DNA of 64,000 nt, from positions 1 through 64,000 of the forward strand of contig NZ_SUEG01000008.1 in NCBI RefSeq assembly GCF_005063415.1. Direction: 5' to 3'. The position numbers and the translations under genes were made by a program. Of the stretch, positions 40,638 through 50,786 are shown in pieces; the first letter of the stretch is position 1; each line of letters begins with the position of its first letter. The notes under the pieces were generated by a model. It ran no database searches, was not told the DNA's origin, and worked only from the letters and a program-made list of their open reading frames with translations. This DNA comes from Mesorhizobium sp. GTDB taxonomy: Bacteria; Pseudomonadota; Alphaproteobacteria; Rhizobiales; Rhizobiaceae.

Positions 40638-41632
40638 TTGGTGCTGCCGCCTTGCAAACGAATTCGCGGATCAAGTAACGCCAGCGCCAGGTCGGAAATC
40701 AGGACGCCGATGACCGTCAGGAAGGCGAGGAACATCAGGAACGACCCCGCCAGATACATGTCCTGGCTTTGCAGCGCCTTGATCAGCATCGGCCCGGTCG
40801 TTTCCAAAGACAGCACGATCGCCGTGATTTCGGCGCCGGAGATGATGGCCGGCAGGATAGAGCCGATGTCTGAAATGAAGAAATTGAGCGCCATGCGCAG
40901 CGGATATTTGACCAGCGCCCTGAAGGGATGAAGGCCTTTGGCGCGCGCGGTCACGACATATTGCTTATGTAGCTCATCGAGCAGATTGGCGCGCAGCCGC
41001 CGGATCATGCTTGCCGTGCCCCCGGTGCCGATGATCAAGACCGGGATCCAGAGATGGGCGAGGATCGACTTCGCCTTGGCCCAACTCATCGGCTCGCCGA
41101 GATATTGCTGGTCCATGAGATGGCCGATGGACGTGCCGAACCAGATGTTGGCGAAATACATCAGGATCAGCGCCAGCATGAAGTTCGGAATGGCAAGGCC
41201 GAGAAGGCCGAAGAAAGTCAGGCCGTAGTCGCCCCAGCTGTATTGATGCGTAGCGGAGTACATGCCGATCGGAAAGGCGATGAGCCAGGTGAAGATGATC
41301 GTGACGAAGGAAACCAGCACGGTCAGCCACATTCGGTCCCCGACGACGTCGCGAACCGGCAGCTCATATTCGAAGGAATAGCCGAAATCGCCGTGCAGCA
41401 TCCCGCCGACCCAGTAGAAGTAGCGAATGACCGGTGGCTGGTCGAAACCATATTCCTTGCGCATCATCTGGATGCGATCGGAATCCACCGCTTCGCCCTG
41501 AGCCCGAAGCTCGGCAACATAGCTGTCGAAATAGTCGCCTGGTGGAAGTTCGATGATCGTGAACACCAGTGCCGATATGACCAGCAGCGTTGGAACCATC
41601 ACGGCGATGCGCCAGACAAAATATCGAAGCAC
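40634..41632 (-). CDS. peptide-type ABC transporter permease (OppB/YejB-like)
   Basis: This 332-residue permease has six TM helices. Its N-terminal YFVWRIAVMVPTLLVISALVF is typical of the DppB/OppB family, as is the coupling-loop motif HKQYVVTARAKGLHPFRALVKYPLR. The periplasmic segment RMMRKEYGFDQPPVIRYFYWVGGML is the usual OppB loop. It follows the binding-protein gene after 2 bases and overlaps the next permease by 4 bases. It forms the channel heterodimer with the downstream permease. Confidence 0.92.
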   Translation of the reverse strand: MLRYFVWRIAVMVPTLLVISALVFTIIELPPGDYFDSYVAELRAQGEAVDSDRIQMMRKEYGFDQPPVIRYFYWVGGMLHGDFGYSFEYELPVRDVVGDRMWLTVLVSFVTIIFTWLIAFPIGMYSATHQYSWGDYGLTFFGLLGLAIPNFMLALILMYFANIWFGTSIGHLMDQQYLGEPMSWAKAKSILAHLWIPVLIIGTGGTASMIRRLRANLLDELHKQYVVTARAKGLHPFRALVKYPLRMALNFFISDIGSILPAIISGAEITAIVLSLETTGPMLIKALQSQDMYLAGSFLMFLAFLTVIGVLISDLALALLDPRIRLQGGSTK

Positions 41633-41634
41633 GC

Positions 41635-43539
41635 TCAGGACTCTCCAAGCCAGAATGTATCCGGCATGTAGACACCGAAATACGCGGTCGGGTCGTAGCC
41701 GTAGAGCGCCTTGTCAGGCAGATTGCGCAGCCGCGAGGACGCCAGAATCGGCTGATGCGTTCCGTTCACGGTGCCGATCGAAAACACCTGATCGGTATAG
41801 ATCGACAGCATTGAATTCCAGATTTCGGCGCGCTCCGTGGCTTCGGTCGATGCGTTCCAGCGCTTGAGTAAAGCCATCAACTCGACCACAGGCGGAAGAT
41901 CGGGCGCTTCACCGACCTTGCCATGAGACAAGTAGTGAGCACCCCAGAGCGGCCATTGCAGCTGGTCGTCGACGGTGGGGGCCAGTTGGTACGGGTTCAT
42001 GTCGGCGGTCGGCACGCCATTGTCGATGCCCGACCACATCGACATCATGATCTGGCCACCAAGCGCGCGGCTGCGGAAGATGTCGCGCTGCGAAGTCCGG
42101 ATGAACAGGGCGATGCCGATCTTGCGCCAGTGATCGGTGATGAGCTCGAGCGCGTCGGTTTCCAGCGTGCTTTCGCCGGCCGTTTCCACTACGAGCTGCG
42201 CCGGGCGTCCGTCGGGAAGTATCCGCAGGCCGTCATCGTCACGCGCCTGAAGCCCGACCTCGTCGAGCAGGGCATTGGCCTGGTCGGGATCATGGGCGAC
42301 CCAGGCTTTCGCGAATTCCGGCCGGTAGAGCGGGCTCTCCGGCAGGACCGTATCGGCACTTTCCTGCGCCAATCCGTAGAACACAGCCAAATTGATCTCG
42401 CGCCTGTCCACAGCGAGCGAAAGTGCGCGGCGCACGCGCACGTCACGAAAAAGGCCACGCCACAACTGGTCGGCACAATTCAGATTGGGCAGCAGCGCCA
42501 GCCGCGAACCCTGCGTGCGTTTCCAGAGATGCATTTTCACCGGGTATCGTTTCTCCGCGTCCTTCAGGAAGGAGTAATCGCTGAAGTCAATTCCCATGCA
42601 TTGCAGGTCGCTCTCGCCCGCACCGGTCTTGGCGGAAATGATCGCCGACGAGCTGACATTCATAACAATCCGGTCAACATAGGGCAGTTGCCGGCCATTC
42701 TCGTCTATTCGATGAAAGAACGGGTTCCGCTCGAAGACGAACTGCTCAGCCGGCGGCTTGGTCCGGTTCTGCCAGGGATCGAGCGTCGGCAGTTCCGGGT
42801 TCTCCGGGCGATACTGCCGCGACATGCGGATATGCAAGAGCGTCCATTTCTGGGCGCGGTTCTCCTTCATTAGGCCGGCGAGCCGGAATGGATCCTGGTA
42901 TTTCTTGTGGAACTGCTTGAGATAGGCGGCGGGCAGAACAAGCGATAGGGGCGAAGCAGCGGCGAGCTTGGGCAGGAAGTCGGGATTGGGCGCATCCCAA
43001 CTGTAGCGGACCGTCGACGGATCGACGATCTCGAAGCGTGGCGGCTTGCCGTCTGCCAGCAGGGCCGGGGCGAGCCCGCCTTGCGAAAGCTCATCGTTCA
43101 GCCAGACATCTTCCCAGCAATAGCGAAAATCCTCCGGCGTCAGCAGGCTACCGTCAGACCATTTATGCCCTTCCCGTATCTTGAAAGTGAAGACACGATC
43201 ATCCGCTACATCGAAACTTTCGAGAATGTCGGCTTGCAAGTTAAGCTTTTCGTCATAGCCGACCAGGCGAGCGTACCCGTAGATCGTCATCATCCGGATA
43301 TCTTTCTGGCTGCCGATGATCGTGCGCAGCGTGCCGCCATATTGGCCCGGCTGCCGGCCCATCGCAGCGAGATTCAACGCGCGGGGGCGCTTGGGCAGGC
43401 GTTCAGCGAGTGCCGGCAGCGCCCTGGCCTTCAGCTGCGGCTCAAGAAATTCCGGCTCCAGATCGCCGGCGCGCAACGTGCCCGGCAGAAATGCCGAAGC
43501 CATGAGCCCAAGGACGGTCCGCCGGCTGATCAATGGCAT
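41635..43539 (-). CDS. family 5 extracellular solute-binding protein (Tat-like signal)
   Basis: This 634-residue binding protein begins [25 protein letters not shown], with twin arginines suggesting Tat export. It has the SBP_bac_5 body (KIREGHKWSDGSLLTPEDFRYCWEDV; RDVRVRRALSLAVDRREIN). It is larger than OppA/DppA (about 540), like the long YejA- or AgpA-type proteins that bind peptides or alpha-galactosides. Its 5' end overlaps the ATPase gene by 10 bases. The ligand is not predictable from sequence alone. The longer open frame upstream is a shadow of the ATPase gene. Confidence 0.9.
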   Translation of the reverse strand: MPLISRRTVLGLMASAFLPGTLRAGDLEPEFLEPQLKARALPALAERLPKRPRALNLAAMGRQPGQYGGTLRTIIGSQKDIRMMTIYGYARLVGYDEKLNLQADILESFDVADDRVFTFKIREGHKWSDGSLLTPEDFRYCWEDVWLNDELSQGGLAPALLADGKPPRFEIVDPSTVRYSWDAPNPDFLPKLAAASPLSLVLPAAYLKQFHKKYQDPFRLAGLMKENRAQKWTLLHIRMSRQYRPENPELPTLDPWQNRTKPPAEQFVFERNPFFHRIDENGRQLPYVDRIVMNVSSSAIISAKTGAGESDLQCMGIDFSDYSFLKDAEKRYPVKMHLWKRTQGSRLALLPNLNCADQLWRGLFRDVRVRRALSLAVDRREINLAVFYGLAQESADTVLPESPLYRPEFAKAWVAHDPDQANALLDEVGLQARDDDGLRILPDGRPAQLVVETAGESTLETDALELITDHWRKIGIALFIRTSQRDIFRSRALGGQIMMSMWSGIDNGVPTADMNPYQLAPTVDDQLQWPLWGAHYLSHGKVGEAPDLPPVVELMALLKRWNASTEATERAEIWNSMLSIYTDQVFSIGTVNGTHQPILASSRLRNLPDKALYGYDPTAYFGVYMPDTFWLGES

Positions 43540-45425
43540 AGCTCGCTGACATCGGCCGAACGTCGAGCCAGCACGAGGTGGCCGCCGCCAAGATCGAGCG
43601 GCGACAGCATATCCTCGTCGCCCTCGTCGTGGAATTGCGGTCCCCATGCGCTGGTGTCGGAAGCGCCGCTGAGCTTCAGTGTCTTGAAATCCATCGGCCT
43701 GTCGAGATCGGGGAAAGGTACTGCGGCGACCAGTGAGCGCGTGTAGGGGTGGACCGGTTTCCTAAGCAGAATTTCGCGCGGCGCAAGCTCGACGATACGC
43801 CCCCCGCACATCACCGCGATGCGGTCTGCCATGTAGTCCACCACCGCCAGGTTGTGGGATATGAACAGGTAGGTCAGGCCCAGCTCCTTCTGCAGGTCCT
43901 TCAGGAGGTTTAGGATCTGCGCCTGGACAGAGACATCGAGCGCCGAAACCGGCTCGTCGCAGATCAGGAGTTCAGGCCCCAGCGCCAACGCGCGCGCGAT
44001 GCCGATACGCTGACGCTGCCCGCCGGAGAAACTGTGCGGATAACGCTTGATGAAGCGCGGATCGAGCCCGATTGCCTGCATCAGGCTCTTGACCGTGGCG
44101 AGTCGGGACGCGGCATTGCCGCGTTGATGGATTTCCAGCGGCTCGCTCAAGATGTTCTCCACCGTCATGCGAGGTGAAAGCGACGAAACCGGATCCTGAA
44201 AGACCATCTGGATTTTCGCGCGCAACAGGCGCAGCGCGTCTCCCTCGGCTTCCAAGACGTCGATCGGACCATCGCGGCCGTTGAAGATCACAGAGCCGCC
44301 GCTAGGGGTGACAGCCCGCATGAGGATCTTGCTGACGGTGGTTTTGCCGGAGCCGCTTTCGCCGACAAGACCCAGGCACTCACCCCGCCTGATATCAAAG
44401 CTCACGCCGTCCACGGCGCGAACAGAGGTTTGATGATCTCCGCCGAACCATCCGGACTTGCGGATCGTGAAGGTCTTTGTCAGATCCCTGACCGACAGCA
44501 GGAGGTCGTCCGGCCCCTTCGATGCCGGCGCCGTCTGCTTGCCGAGCAGGTTCCCGACATTCACCGGCACCTCGCGGAGCGCCTTTAGCCTTTCGCCAGG
44601 CTTCAGGTCGAAATGCGGAACGGCTGCCATCAGGCCCTTCAGGTAAGGGTGGCCTGGACGGCGGAATATCGCCTCCACAGGTCCCGCTTCCATGATCTCG
44701 CCATGGTACATGACCACCACCTCGTCGGCGACATTGGCGACTACGCCAAGGTCGTGCGTGATCAGCAGCATCGCCATGTTCAGCTTCGTCTGAAGCTCGC
44801 GCAGCAATTGCAGGATTTGCGCCTGGATGGTGACGTCCAACGCCGTCGTCGGCTCGTCGGCGATCAACAGGGCGGGCCGGCAGATAAGCGCCATGGCGAT
44901 CATTGCGCGCTGACGCAATCCTCCCGAAAGTTCAAACGGATACATGTCATAGGCGCGCTTGGGATTGGGAAAGCCGACAAGGCTGAGCATTTCCTCGGCT
45001 TGCGCCTTGCGCTCCACCCGAGCCATGGGCGTATGAATCTGCAGGGATTCGCTGACCTGATTGCCGATCGTGTGCAGCGGCGACAGTGATGTCATCGGCT
45101 CCTGAAAGATCTTGCCAATGCGGCTGCCTCTCAACGCGCGGATTTCGGGTCCGTCACGCGGCATCTGCAGGATATCCTGCGTCGTGCCGGGCTTTTCAGG
45201 ATCGGAAAACAGGATACGGCCGCGAACATGGGCTGTGTTCGGCAAAATGCCCATCACTGCCTGGCTGAGAACCGATTTTCCGGAACCGGACTCGCCCACA
45301 AGCGCGGTAACCTTGCCGGGCAGGACGCGAAGATTTGCACGCCTGACGGCATGCAACGGTCCCCCGATAATGGCAAAAGAGATGCCAACATCCTCGATCC
45401 GCAGCAGATCAACGCACGAATTCAT
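43530..45425 (-). CDS. peptide-type ABC transporter ATPase, fused double nucleotide-binding domain
   Basis: This 631-residue cytoplasmic protein contains two complete ABC ATPase domains fused in tandem (OppD+OppF type). Each has Walker A (GESGSGKSV and GESGSGKTT), a signature (ELSGGLRQ and SFSGGQRQ), Walker B ([12 protein letters not shown] and [12 protein letters not shown]) and the H-loop (THDL, SHNL). The region after each domain carries the usual [12 protein letters not shown] / [12 protein letters not shown] oligopeptide C-motif. It is the first gene of the operon ATPase, binding protein, permease, permease. The start at 45425 avoids a 98-residue extension lacking family features. Confidence 0.93.
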   Translation of the reverse strand: MNSCVDLLRIEDVGISFAIIGGPLHAVRRANLRVLPGKVTALVGESGSGKSVLSQAVMGILPNTAHVRGRILFSDPEKPGTTQDILQMPRDGPEIRALRGSRIGKIFQEPMTSLSPLHTIGNQVSESLQIHTPMARVERKAQAEEMLSLVGFPNPKRAYDMYPFELSGGLRQRAMIAMALICRPALLIADEPTTALDVTIQAQILQLLRELQTKLNMAMLLITHDLGVVANVADEVVVMYHGEIMEAGPVEAIFRRPGHPYLKGLMAAVPHFDLKPGERLKALREVPVNVGNLLGKQTAPASKGPDDLLLSVRDLTKTFTIRKSGWFGGDHQTSVRAVDGVSFDIRRGECLGLVGESGSGKTTVSKILMRAVTPSGGSVIFNGRDGPIDVLEAEGDALRLLRAKIQMVFQDPVSSLSPRMTVENILSEPLEIHQRGNAASRLATVKSLMQAIGLDPRFIKRYPHSFSGGQRQRIGIARALALGPELLICDEPVSALDVSVQAQILNLLKDLQKELGLTYLFISHNLAVVDYMADRIAVMCGGRIVELAPREILLRKPVHPYTRSLVAAVPFPDLDRPMDFKTLKLSGASDTSAWGPQFHDEGDEDMLSPLDLGGGHLVLARRSADVSELCH

Positions 45426-45588
45426 TCTCACACCAGCCCCACTCTGGCGGCCTGCCGGTCGGCAAGCCCAGAAGGCGAGACTAACGCATTGCCAGCCTAG
45501 AGCAACTTGGATTCGAACACTCGTCAGTTCCCTGGCGGAACCGGCGACCGGACTGCATACCAAACGCGTTCGGATCAGATCGTGGCGG

Positions 45589-46929
45589 TTACTGGAGCTT
45601 CCTCGGGTCGCCCGCGGAGACCCGCGCGGCATTGCGATGAAGCAGCATGACCTGCTCGGCGTCCGATATTCGGTCGTAAATCGGCTCCAGCGCACCGTCT
45701 TCATCGAGTGCGAGAGCACCCGACAAATCGGGTGAAAGCACCGTCAGCTTTTGCTTGATGCCCGCCAGTTCCTCCATGCCGAGCGCCAGCCAGTTGTTGG
45801 CGCCGCAGTAGCTGGCGAAGTCTTTGCTGGCGAGAACACTGTGGGGATATTTCTTGGTCAGGGTCTGGAGGCGCTGGACCTCGTTTACAGCCGAGCCGAA
45901 GACAGAGAATGTGAGCCGGTCGGTAAGCCCGACATTGCCGAACATCACATTGCCGACATGCAGGCCGATACCATAGTTTATGTCGCTCAATCCCTGCTGC
46001 TTTCTGCGCAGATTGAGATCCATCATGCGCGCGGTGGCCTTGTGCGCTGCTGCAAGAGCAGCCTGGCAGGCGATCTCGGACTGCGAACGGTGCCTTGCGC
46101 AAGGGTAGACGGCAATGAAGCCATCACCTATGAAACTCATGATTTGCCCGCCCTTGCGATTGAAAGGTGCAGCAGCGGCGTCGAAAAACTGGTTCAGCGT
46201 ATCGATATAGACTTCGCGGCCGGAGGTTTCGGCAAGTCTTGACGACCCGCGCATGTCGCCCATGACCAGTGCCGCCCGGATTGTATCACCCTCGCCGCGC
46301 TTGATCTGGCCGTCGAGCACGCGCCTGCCGGCGTCGCCGCCGAGATAAGTGGTCATCATGTTGTCGGCAAGCTTGGTGAGCACCGCCATCTTGGTTGCGA
46401 TAGCGAGATGGTTCTGGAGGCGCAGCAGCGCCGAAATCATGCTGTCGCTGAAGCCTGCAGCACTGTCGGTGGACCAAGACCCGATCATGCCCTGACTGGT
46501 GTTGCCGCTGAAGGGATGGACGAAAGCCATGTAATCGGTGACGCCCATAAGCTTGAGGTCGTCGAAAATAGGAAATTCCGACGGCACCGACGGGTCGAGC
46601 CGGCGCCGCAGATGGTCGAGCTTGTGGCTGAGCAGATGGTAGTATGGGCTGGTCAGGAATCTGTCAGAATGAACGCCGTTCTCCTTGCGGAAGCCCTCCA
46701 CTTCCAGGCCCTGGCCGCGCAGCCAGGTGAAGCCGAGCGCGTCATAAAGCGGATGAAGCATCGAAAAGCTCAAATGCACCCGCTTCAGCGGCAGGCCGGC
46801 AGCAGCCAGCCGTTCACAAAAGCCCCTTACCAATGTTTCCAGGTCGTCGCCCGCCAACGCCGATTGGGTCAGCCAATCGGCAACCTTATCCATGAGAATG
46901 GCAGAAATTTCTGCTTGCGCTGTGCTCAT
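45589..46929 (-). CDS. class III nucleotidyl cyclase, soluble
   Basis: This 446-residue protein has an N-terminal sensor-like region (~1-205: LVRGFCERLAAAGLPLKRVHLSFSMLHPLYDALGFTW) common in rhizobial cyclases and a C-terminal cyclase domain (~215-400). Metal aspartates are present (VMGDMRGSS and SFIGDGFIAVYP), as are VN and R in AVNEVQRL. The usual adenine-contact Asp region reads RLTFSVFG, lacking that Asp, so substrate choice may differ or the site is tuned. AAGGAG precedes the ATG at a rather long distance. It lies 51 bases upstream of nothing coding on its strand except the UDP-sugar dehydrogenase, which ends just before it. Confidence 0.88.
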   Translation of the reverse strand: MSTAQAEISAILMDKVADWLTQSALAGDDLETLVRGFCERLAAAGLPLKRVHLSFSMLHPLYDALGFTWLRGQGLEVEGFRKENGVHSDRFLTSPYYHLLSHKLDHLRRRLDPSVPSEFPIFDDLKLMGVTDYMAFVHPFSGNTSQGMIGSWSTDSAAGFSDSMISALLRLQNHLAIATKMAVLTKLADNMMTTYLGGDAGRRVLDGQIKRGEGDTIRAALVMGDMRGSSRLAETSGREVYIDTLNQFFDAAAAPFNRKGGQIMSFIGDGFIAVYPCARHRSQSEIACQAALAAAHKATARMMDLNLRRKQQGLSDINYGIGLHVGNVMFGNVGLTDRLTFSVFGSAVNEVQRLQTLTKKYPHSVLASKDFASYCGANNWLALGMEELAGIKQKLTVLSPDLSGALALDEDGALEPIYDRISDAEQVMLLHRNAARVSAGDPRKLQ

Positions 46930-46980
46930 GCTATCTCGAAATCTCCTTGATCCGCCACAAATTCGCCGGCTCGGACGCCG

Positions 46981-48366
46981 TCAGGCCTTCACCACCGTCT
47001 CTCGGGCTAGCCCGAGGCGGCCAAAAACATTGCGTGTATCGACGATCAGTCGAGCGTGATCCGCGATCGCCTGATAGTCGATCGCGTCGTGGTCGGTTGC
47101 AACGACGACAGCGTCGAAATCCTTCAAGGCCACCTCGGTCAATTCGACCGAGCGACGCCCCTTGATCGCCATGTGCTCCCGTGTGGCCGGGATTTCGGTA
47201 ACATGCGGATCGTGGAATTCCGCCTTGCCGCCCCATTCCTCGATGAGTTCAATGAGCCGCAATGAGGGGCTTTCGCGGATGTCGGGCACATTCTTCTTAT
47301 AGGCGAGCCCGATGATGAGAATGCGCGAGCGGCTGAGCGCCTTGCCGCAGCGCCGGTCCAGCGCCTTCGCCAGTTCATCGACCACATGACGCGGCATAGC
47401 CGTGTTGATCTCTGCCGCCAGCTCGATGAAGCGGGTCGGCAGTTCGTATTCGCGCGCCTTCCACGTCAGGTAGAAGGGATCGATCGGAACGCAGTGCCCG
47501 CCAAGTCCAGGGCCAGGATAGAAAGGCATGTAGCCGAAGGGCTTGGTCTTTGCCGCCTCGATCACCTCCCAGATGTCGATTCCCATCGCACCGAGCACGA
47601 CCTTCAACTCGTTGACGAGGGCTATGTTGACCGAGCGGAAGATGTTTTCCGTCAGCTTGACCGCCTCGGCGGTCGCCGTGGTGGAAACCGGAACGACGGT
47701 CTTGACCACGCCGTGGTAGAAAGCCTGCACGAGCGTCGCCGCTTCAATGCCGTCACCGGCCACGACCTTGGGGATCGTCGCGACTTCAAAGCTGCGGTTG
47801 CCGGGATCCTCGCGTTCGGGCGAGAAGCCCAGGAAGAAGTCTATCCTCGACTGCAAGCCGGTTTTTTCCAGGATGGGCTTGATCACGTCGTCGGTGGTGC
47901 CGGGATAGGTGGTCGATTCCAGCACGATCAGCTGACCGAGACGCAGATGCTTCGCGATGGTGCCTGCCGTGTTCCTGACAAAGGAGAGATCCGGCTCGCG
48001 GTGTTTCGTCAGTGGTGTCGGAACGCATATGATGATGACATCGCAGACGGCCAGTTCGGCAAAATCCGCAGTGGCGCGGAACCGTCCGCTCGCCACCTGG
48101 CCGGCAAGGGCTGTCGACGTCACCGCCTCGATGTAGGATTGGCCGTTGTTCAGGCTCTCGACCTTCTGGCCTTCGATATCGAAACCGGAAACCGGGAAGC
48201 CGGCGCGTGCGATCGCAACCGCCAGCGGCAACCCGACATAGCCCAGTCCGATCACGCCGACTTGCGCGGCGCGCGTCGAAATCCGGTTCAGAAGACGGTC
48301 ATATATCGATCGTGAGGCGTCCAAAAATCTGCTTTCCGTTAGTTCGGACAGGCCGTCCGCTTCCAT
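46981..48366 (-). CDS. nucleotide-sugar dehydrogenase (UDP-glucose/UDP-HexNAc 6-dehydrogenase family)
   Basis: This ~461-residue UDPGDH-family enzyme has the NAD-binding VGVIGLGYVGLPLAVAIA, the conserved ESTTYPGTT and SPERED segments, and the catalytic cysteine loop GPGLGGHCVPIDPFYLTWKA. It ends with the C-terminal UDP-binding domain (GLAYKKNVPDIRESPSLRLIELI). It resembles WbpA/VipA/WecC proteins that oxidise UDP-GlcNAc or UDP-GalNAc to the uronic acid rather than Ugd. It probably supplies an acidic sugar for the nearby glycosyltransferases. The start is taken as the ATG at 48366; a TTG seven codons earlier is possible. Confidence 0.93.
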   Translation of the reverse strand: MEADGLSELTESRFLDASRSIYDRLLNRISTRAAQVGVIGLGYVGLPLAVAIARAGFPVSGFDIEGQKVESLNNGQSYIEAVTSTALAGQVASGRFRATADFAELAVCDVIIICVPTPLTKHREPDLSFVRNTAGTIAKHLRLGQLIVLESTTYPGTTDDVIKPILEKTGLQSRIDFFLGFSPEREDPGNRSFEVATIPKVVAGDGIEAATLVQAFYHGVVKTVVPVSTTATAEAVKLTENIFRSVNIALVNELKVVLGAMGIDIWEVIEAAKTKPFGYMPFYPGPGLGGHCVPIDPFYLTWKAREYELPTRFIELAAEINTAMPRHVVDELAKALDRRCGKALSRSRILIIGLAYKKNVPDIRESPSLRLIELIEEWGGKAEFHDPHVTEIPATREHMAIKGRRSVELTEVALKDFDAVVVATDHDAIDYQAIADHARLIVDTRNVFGRLGLARETVVKA

Positions 48367-48429
48367 GGTGAGGCTCACCGGTCCCAAGAGCCCCGAGGCA
48401 TATTGCGGAAAATCGACGTCCGCAAGCCG

Positions 48430-49590
48430 TCAGACCGGCACCTTCGCCTTCAGGCTTGCGGCAGCCATCGCATAGCCGCCGGCGGCGCCATCGATGAAAT
48501 GAACATGATCGCGCTGCAGCGGCGATGCGACGAGACATGTCATCAAGGCCGATTTCTGGCGGTGCAGGCCATAGTTGCAGATGCCCGCCTCTTCCGCCTG
48601 TTTCAGCCGGTTCTCGATCCGTTGCAACACATCCGCGTCAACGTCGATGGTCATCTTCAAGCCATCGTCGAACTTCCGGAAATCCGAATTGCTGGCCACT
48701 TCGCGTTTGTAGATCTTCGGATCGAATCTGCCGATCGTCCAGCCATATCTATCAGTAACAGCCGTAAGCGTCATCAGGAACACTATCCACAGCTTCGACA
48801 GCCACCGCCGTCCTGCCGGCGCCATGGCCCGCGCCTCGATATCGAGGCCGGCGGGCAGCACACTGTAGTCCGGCCCGTTCACCGGCACCGGGTGGCCATC
48901 GCGTTCCTGCCTGCCGGCAAGCGCGATGATGTCGGAAACCAGAAACTGAAAATCGCGCAAGTCGCGCGACGCCCCCGGGATGGCTATGATCGAGACGATT
49001 TCGCCATGCCGGGCTTCGATCGGGTTCCAGCGGCACGAGAGGCCGGTCAGGTCCGGCCGCGCGCCGGCCGGCGCAGGATCGATGCGGTAGCGCCCCGCTT
49101 TCATCTCGGCTTCCGCCCAACTGCCGCCACCTCCGGCGAACATGGCATAGAAGACCGCATCGGAGGCCTGGAACCTCGCCACGCGAACGTCGAGGCCTTG
49201 CGCTCTTATATCCTTTATCGGCACGATTGCGGCACGCAAGGTCAGGTCCAGTTCGTCCGCCACCCATCTTTGGACAGCCGCCAGCGCGTTGCGGGTGATC
49301 TCCAGCGCCGAGGCGGGAAACGCCACGAGCGCGCCGTCGCCGCCGAAGACAAAGGGAAGATCTTGCCTACCCAGCGCATTGAGCAGCGCCGAAATGACGC
49401 TGGCGCCGGCCATATTGACGGTTTTATAGCGCCCCGCCTCGATCGCCTTGGTCGAGCCGACGATGTCGGCGGTGGCCAGCGCCCAGCTATCGGGGAGAGG
49501 CCGATAGTTATCGATATCGGCAACGCTTTCGAACTTTGCGAAGACCGGCAAAGAAGCGACAAACGGGTCGGACGTGGCAGCTGTTTCCAT
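48430..49590 (-). CDS. DUF3095 protein, adenylate-cyclase-related
   Basis: This ~386-residue protein of the DUF3095 family is a distant relative of class III cyclases. The signature FVASLPVFAKFESVADIDNYRPLPDSWALATADIVGST begins the domain, and the cyclase-like metal aspartates are present in ATADIVGST and VFGGDGALVAFP. The later Asn-Arg catalytic elements are not clearly visible, so activity is uncertain. I chose the ATG at 49590; the frame opens at 49608. It ends 63 bases before the dehydrogenase start and may be cotranscribed with it. Confidence 0.82.
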   Translation of the reverse strand: METAATSDPFVASLPVFAKFESVADIDNYRPLPDSWALATADIVGSTKAIEAGRYKTVNMAGASVISALLNALGRQDLPFVFGGDGALVAFPASALEITRNALAAVQRWVADELDLTLRAAIVPIKDIRAQGLDVRVARFQASDAVFYAMFAGGGGSWAEAEMKAGRYRIDPAPAGARPDLTGLSCRWNPIEARHGEIVSIIAIPGASRDLRDFQFLVSDIIALAGRQERDGHPVPVNGPDYSVLPAGLDIEARAMAPAGRRWLSKLWIVFLMTLTAVTDRYGWTIGRFDPKIYKREVASNSDFRKFDDGLKMTIDVDADVLQRIENRLKQAEEAGICNYGLHRQKSALMTCLVASPLQRDHVHFIDGAAGGYAMAAASLKAKVPV

Positions 49591-49682
49591 GAGCATCAGA
49601 TAGCACATTCCAGTGCTTGAGGGTGAAGTCGATCATGCTTCGAAATTGACTTGCGCAGGCTTTCCGATGATAGGGTCCGGCG

Positions 49683-50786
49683 ATGCGAATTGCTTTCTAC
49701 GCGCCGCTGAAGTCGCCCAATCATCCCGTTGCCTCGGGCGACCGCCAGATGGCACGGATGCTGGTCAAGGCGCTGGAGCATGGAGGGCATAGCGTCGAAC
49801 TGGCATCCGAATTGCGCTTCTATCTACGTGAACCGGATTCGAAAAGTTTCGATGCGCTCAAGTTCGATGCGCTCAAGATCGACGCCCGGGAGGACGCCGC
49901 GCGGCTGGCAGGGCTTTGGGATCGTGACGGCAAGCCCGACCTGTGGTTCACCTATCATCCCTATTACAAGGCGCCCGACCTGATCGGGCCCGAACTGGCG
50001 TTGGCCTTTGGCGTCCCCTATGTGACGGCGGAAGCCTCCTATTCGAGGCGGCGCAACACCGGCTTGTGGGCCGATACGCAAGCGTTGGTGGCGCGAGCCG
50101 TCGAACAGGCGGCGCTGAACATCTGCTTCACGCAAAGGGATCGTCAGGGACTGGCAGATGCGATACCCGACGCCGCTTTCGGCATGCTTTCGCCTTTCAT
50201 CGACACATCGGGATTCCGGGAAACGCCGGCACGGGGTTGTCCGACGCGCCTCGTTACGGTCGCCATGATGCGCCCGGGCGACAAAGTCGAAAGCTATCGC
50301 ATGCTGGCGCAAGCGCTCGGTTCGATCGGTCATGTGCCCTGGACCATGTCAGTCGTCGGGGACGGACCTGCGCGCGAAGAGGTCAAAGCGCAATTCGCCG
50401 GCTTGCCCGCCGACCGTATCGAATGGCTTGGCGCGATTGAGCCAGCCGCCGTGCCGGATGTCCTTTACAGTGGGGGAATTTACGTCTGGCCGGGTTTCGG
50501 CGAGGCCTATGGCGTTGCCTATCTTGAAGCACAGGCCGCCGGCCTTCCGGTTGTGGCTCAGGACATCGCCGGCGTGCCGGAGGTCGTGCGGAATGGCCAG
50601 GCCGGGTTTCTCACCCCGCCGGGCGATGTGGCGGCATTCGCTTCTGCCATTGAAAGGCTTCTGGCTCGTAACGACGAAAGATCCATCATGGCCGCAGAAG
50701 CCAGACGTTTCATCCTCGAAGAACGTTCTCTCGGTGCTGCGGCGGCGCGTCTGGCCGAACTTCTTGCGACGATCCCGGTCTCATGA
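49683..50786 (+). CDS. GT4-type glycosyltransferase
   Basis: This 367-residue GT-B fold enzyme of the glycosyltransferase group 1 family has an N-terminal domain starting MRIAFYAPLKSPNHPVASGDRQMARML (nucleotide-independent half). Its C-terminal domain includes VGDGPAREEVKAQF, the E-x7-E motif in GFGEAYGVAYLEAQAAGLPVVA and GGIYVWPG. It transfers a sugar from an activated donor to a glycan or lipid. It overlaps the deacetylase gene by 4 bases (ATGA), so they are cotranscribed. Together they fit synthesis and trimming of an N-acetylated surface sugar. Confidence 0.9.
   Translation: MRIAFYAPLKSPNHPVASGDRQMARMLVKALEHGGHSVELASELRFYLREPDSKSFDALKFDALKIDAREDAARLAGLWDRDGKPDLWFTYHPYYKAPDLIGPELALAFGVPYVTAEASYSRRRNTGLWADTQALVARAVEQAALNICFTQRDRQGLADAIPDAAFGMLSPFIDTSGFRETPARGCPTRLVTVAMMRPGDKVESYRMLAQALGSIGHVPWTMSVVGDGPAREEVKAQFAGLPADRIEWLGAIEPAAVPDVLYSGGIYVWPGFGEAYGVAYLEAQAAGLPVVAQDIAGVPEVVRNGQAGFLTPPGDVAAFASAIERLLARNDERSIMAAEARRFILEERSLGAAAARLAELLATIPVS

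Noticed and set aside
43540-43647. N-terminal extension of the solute-binding protein
   Set aside because: The added 36 residues are Arg-rich shadow of the ATPase gene; the ATG at 43539 starts a proper twin-arginine signal peptide.
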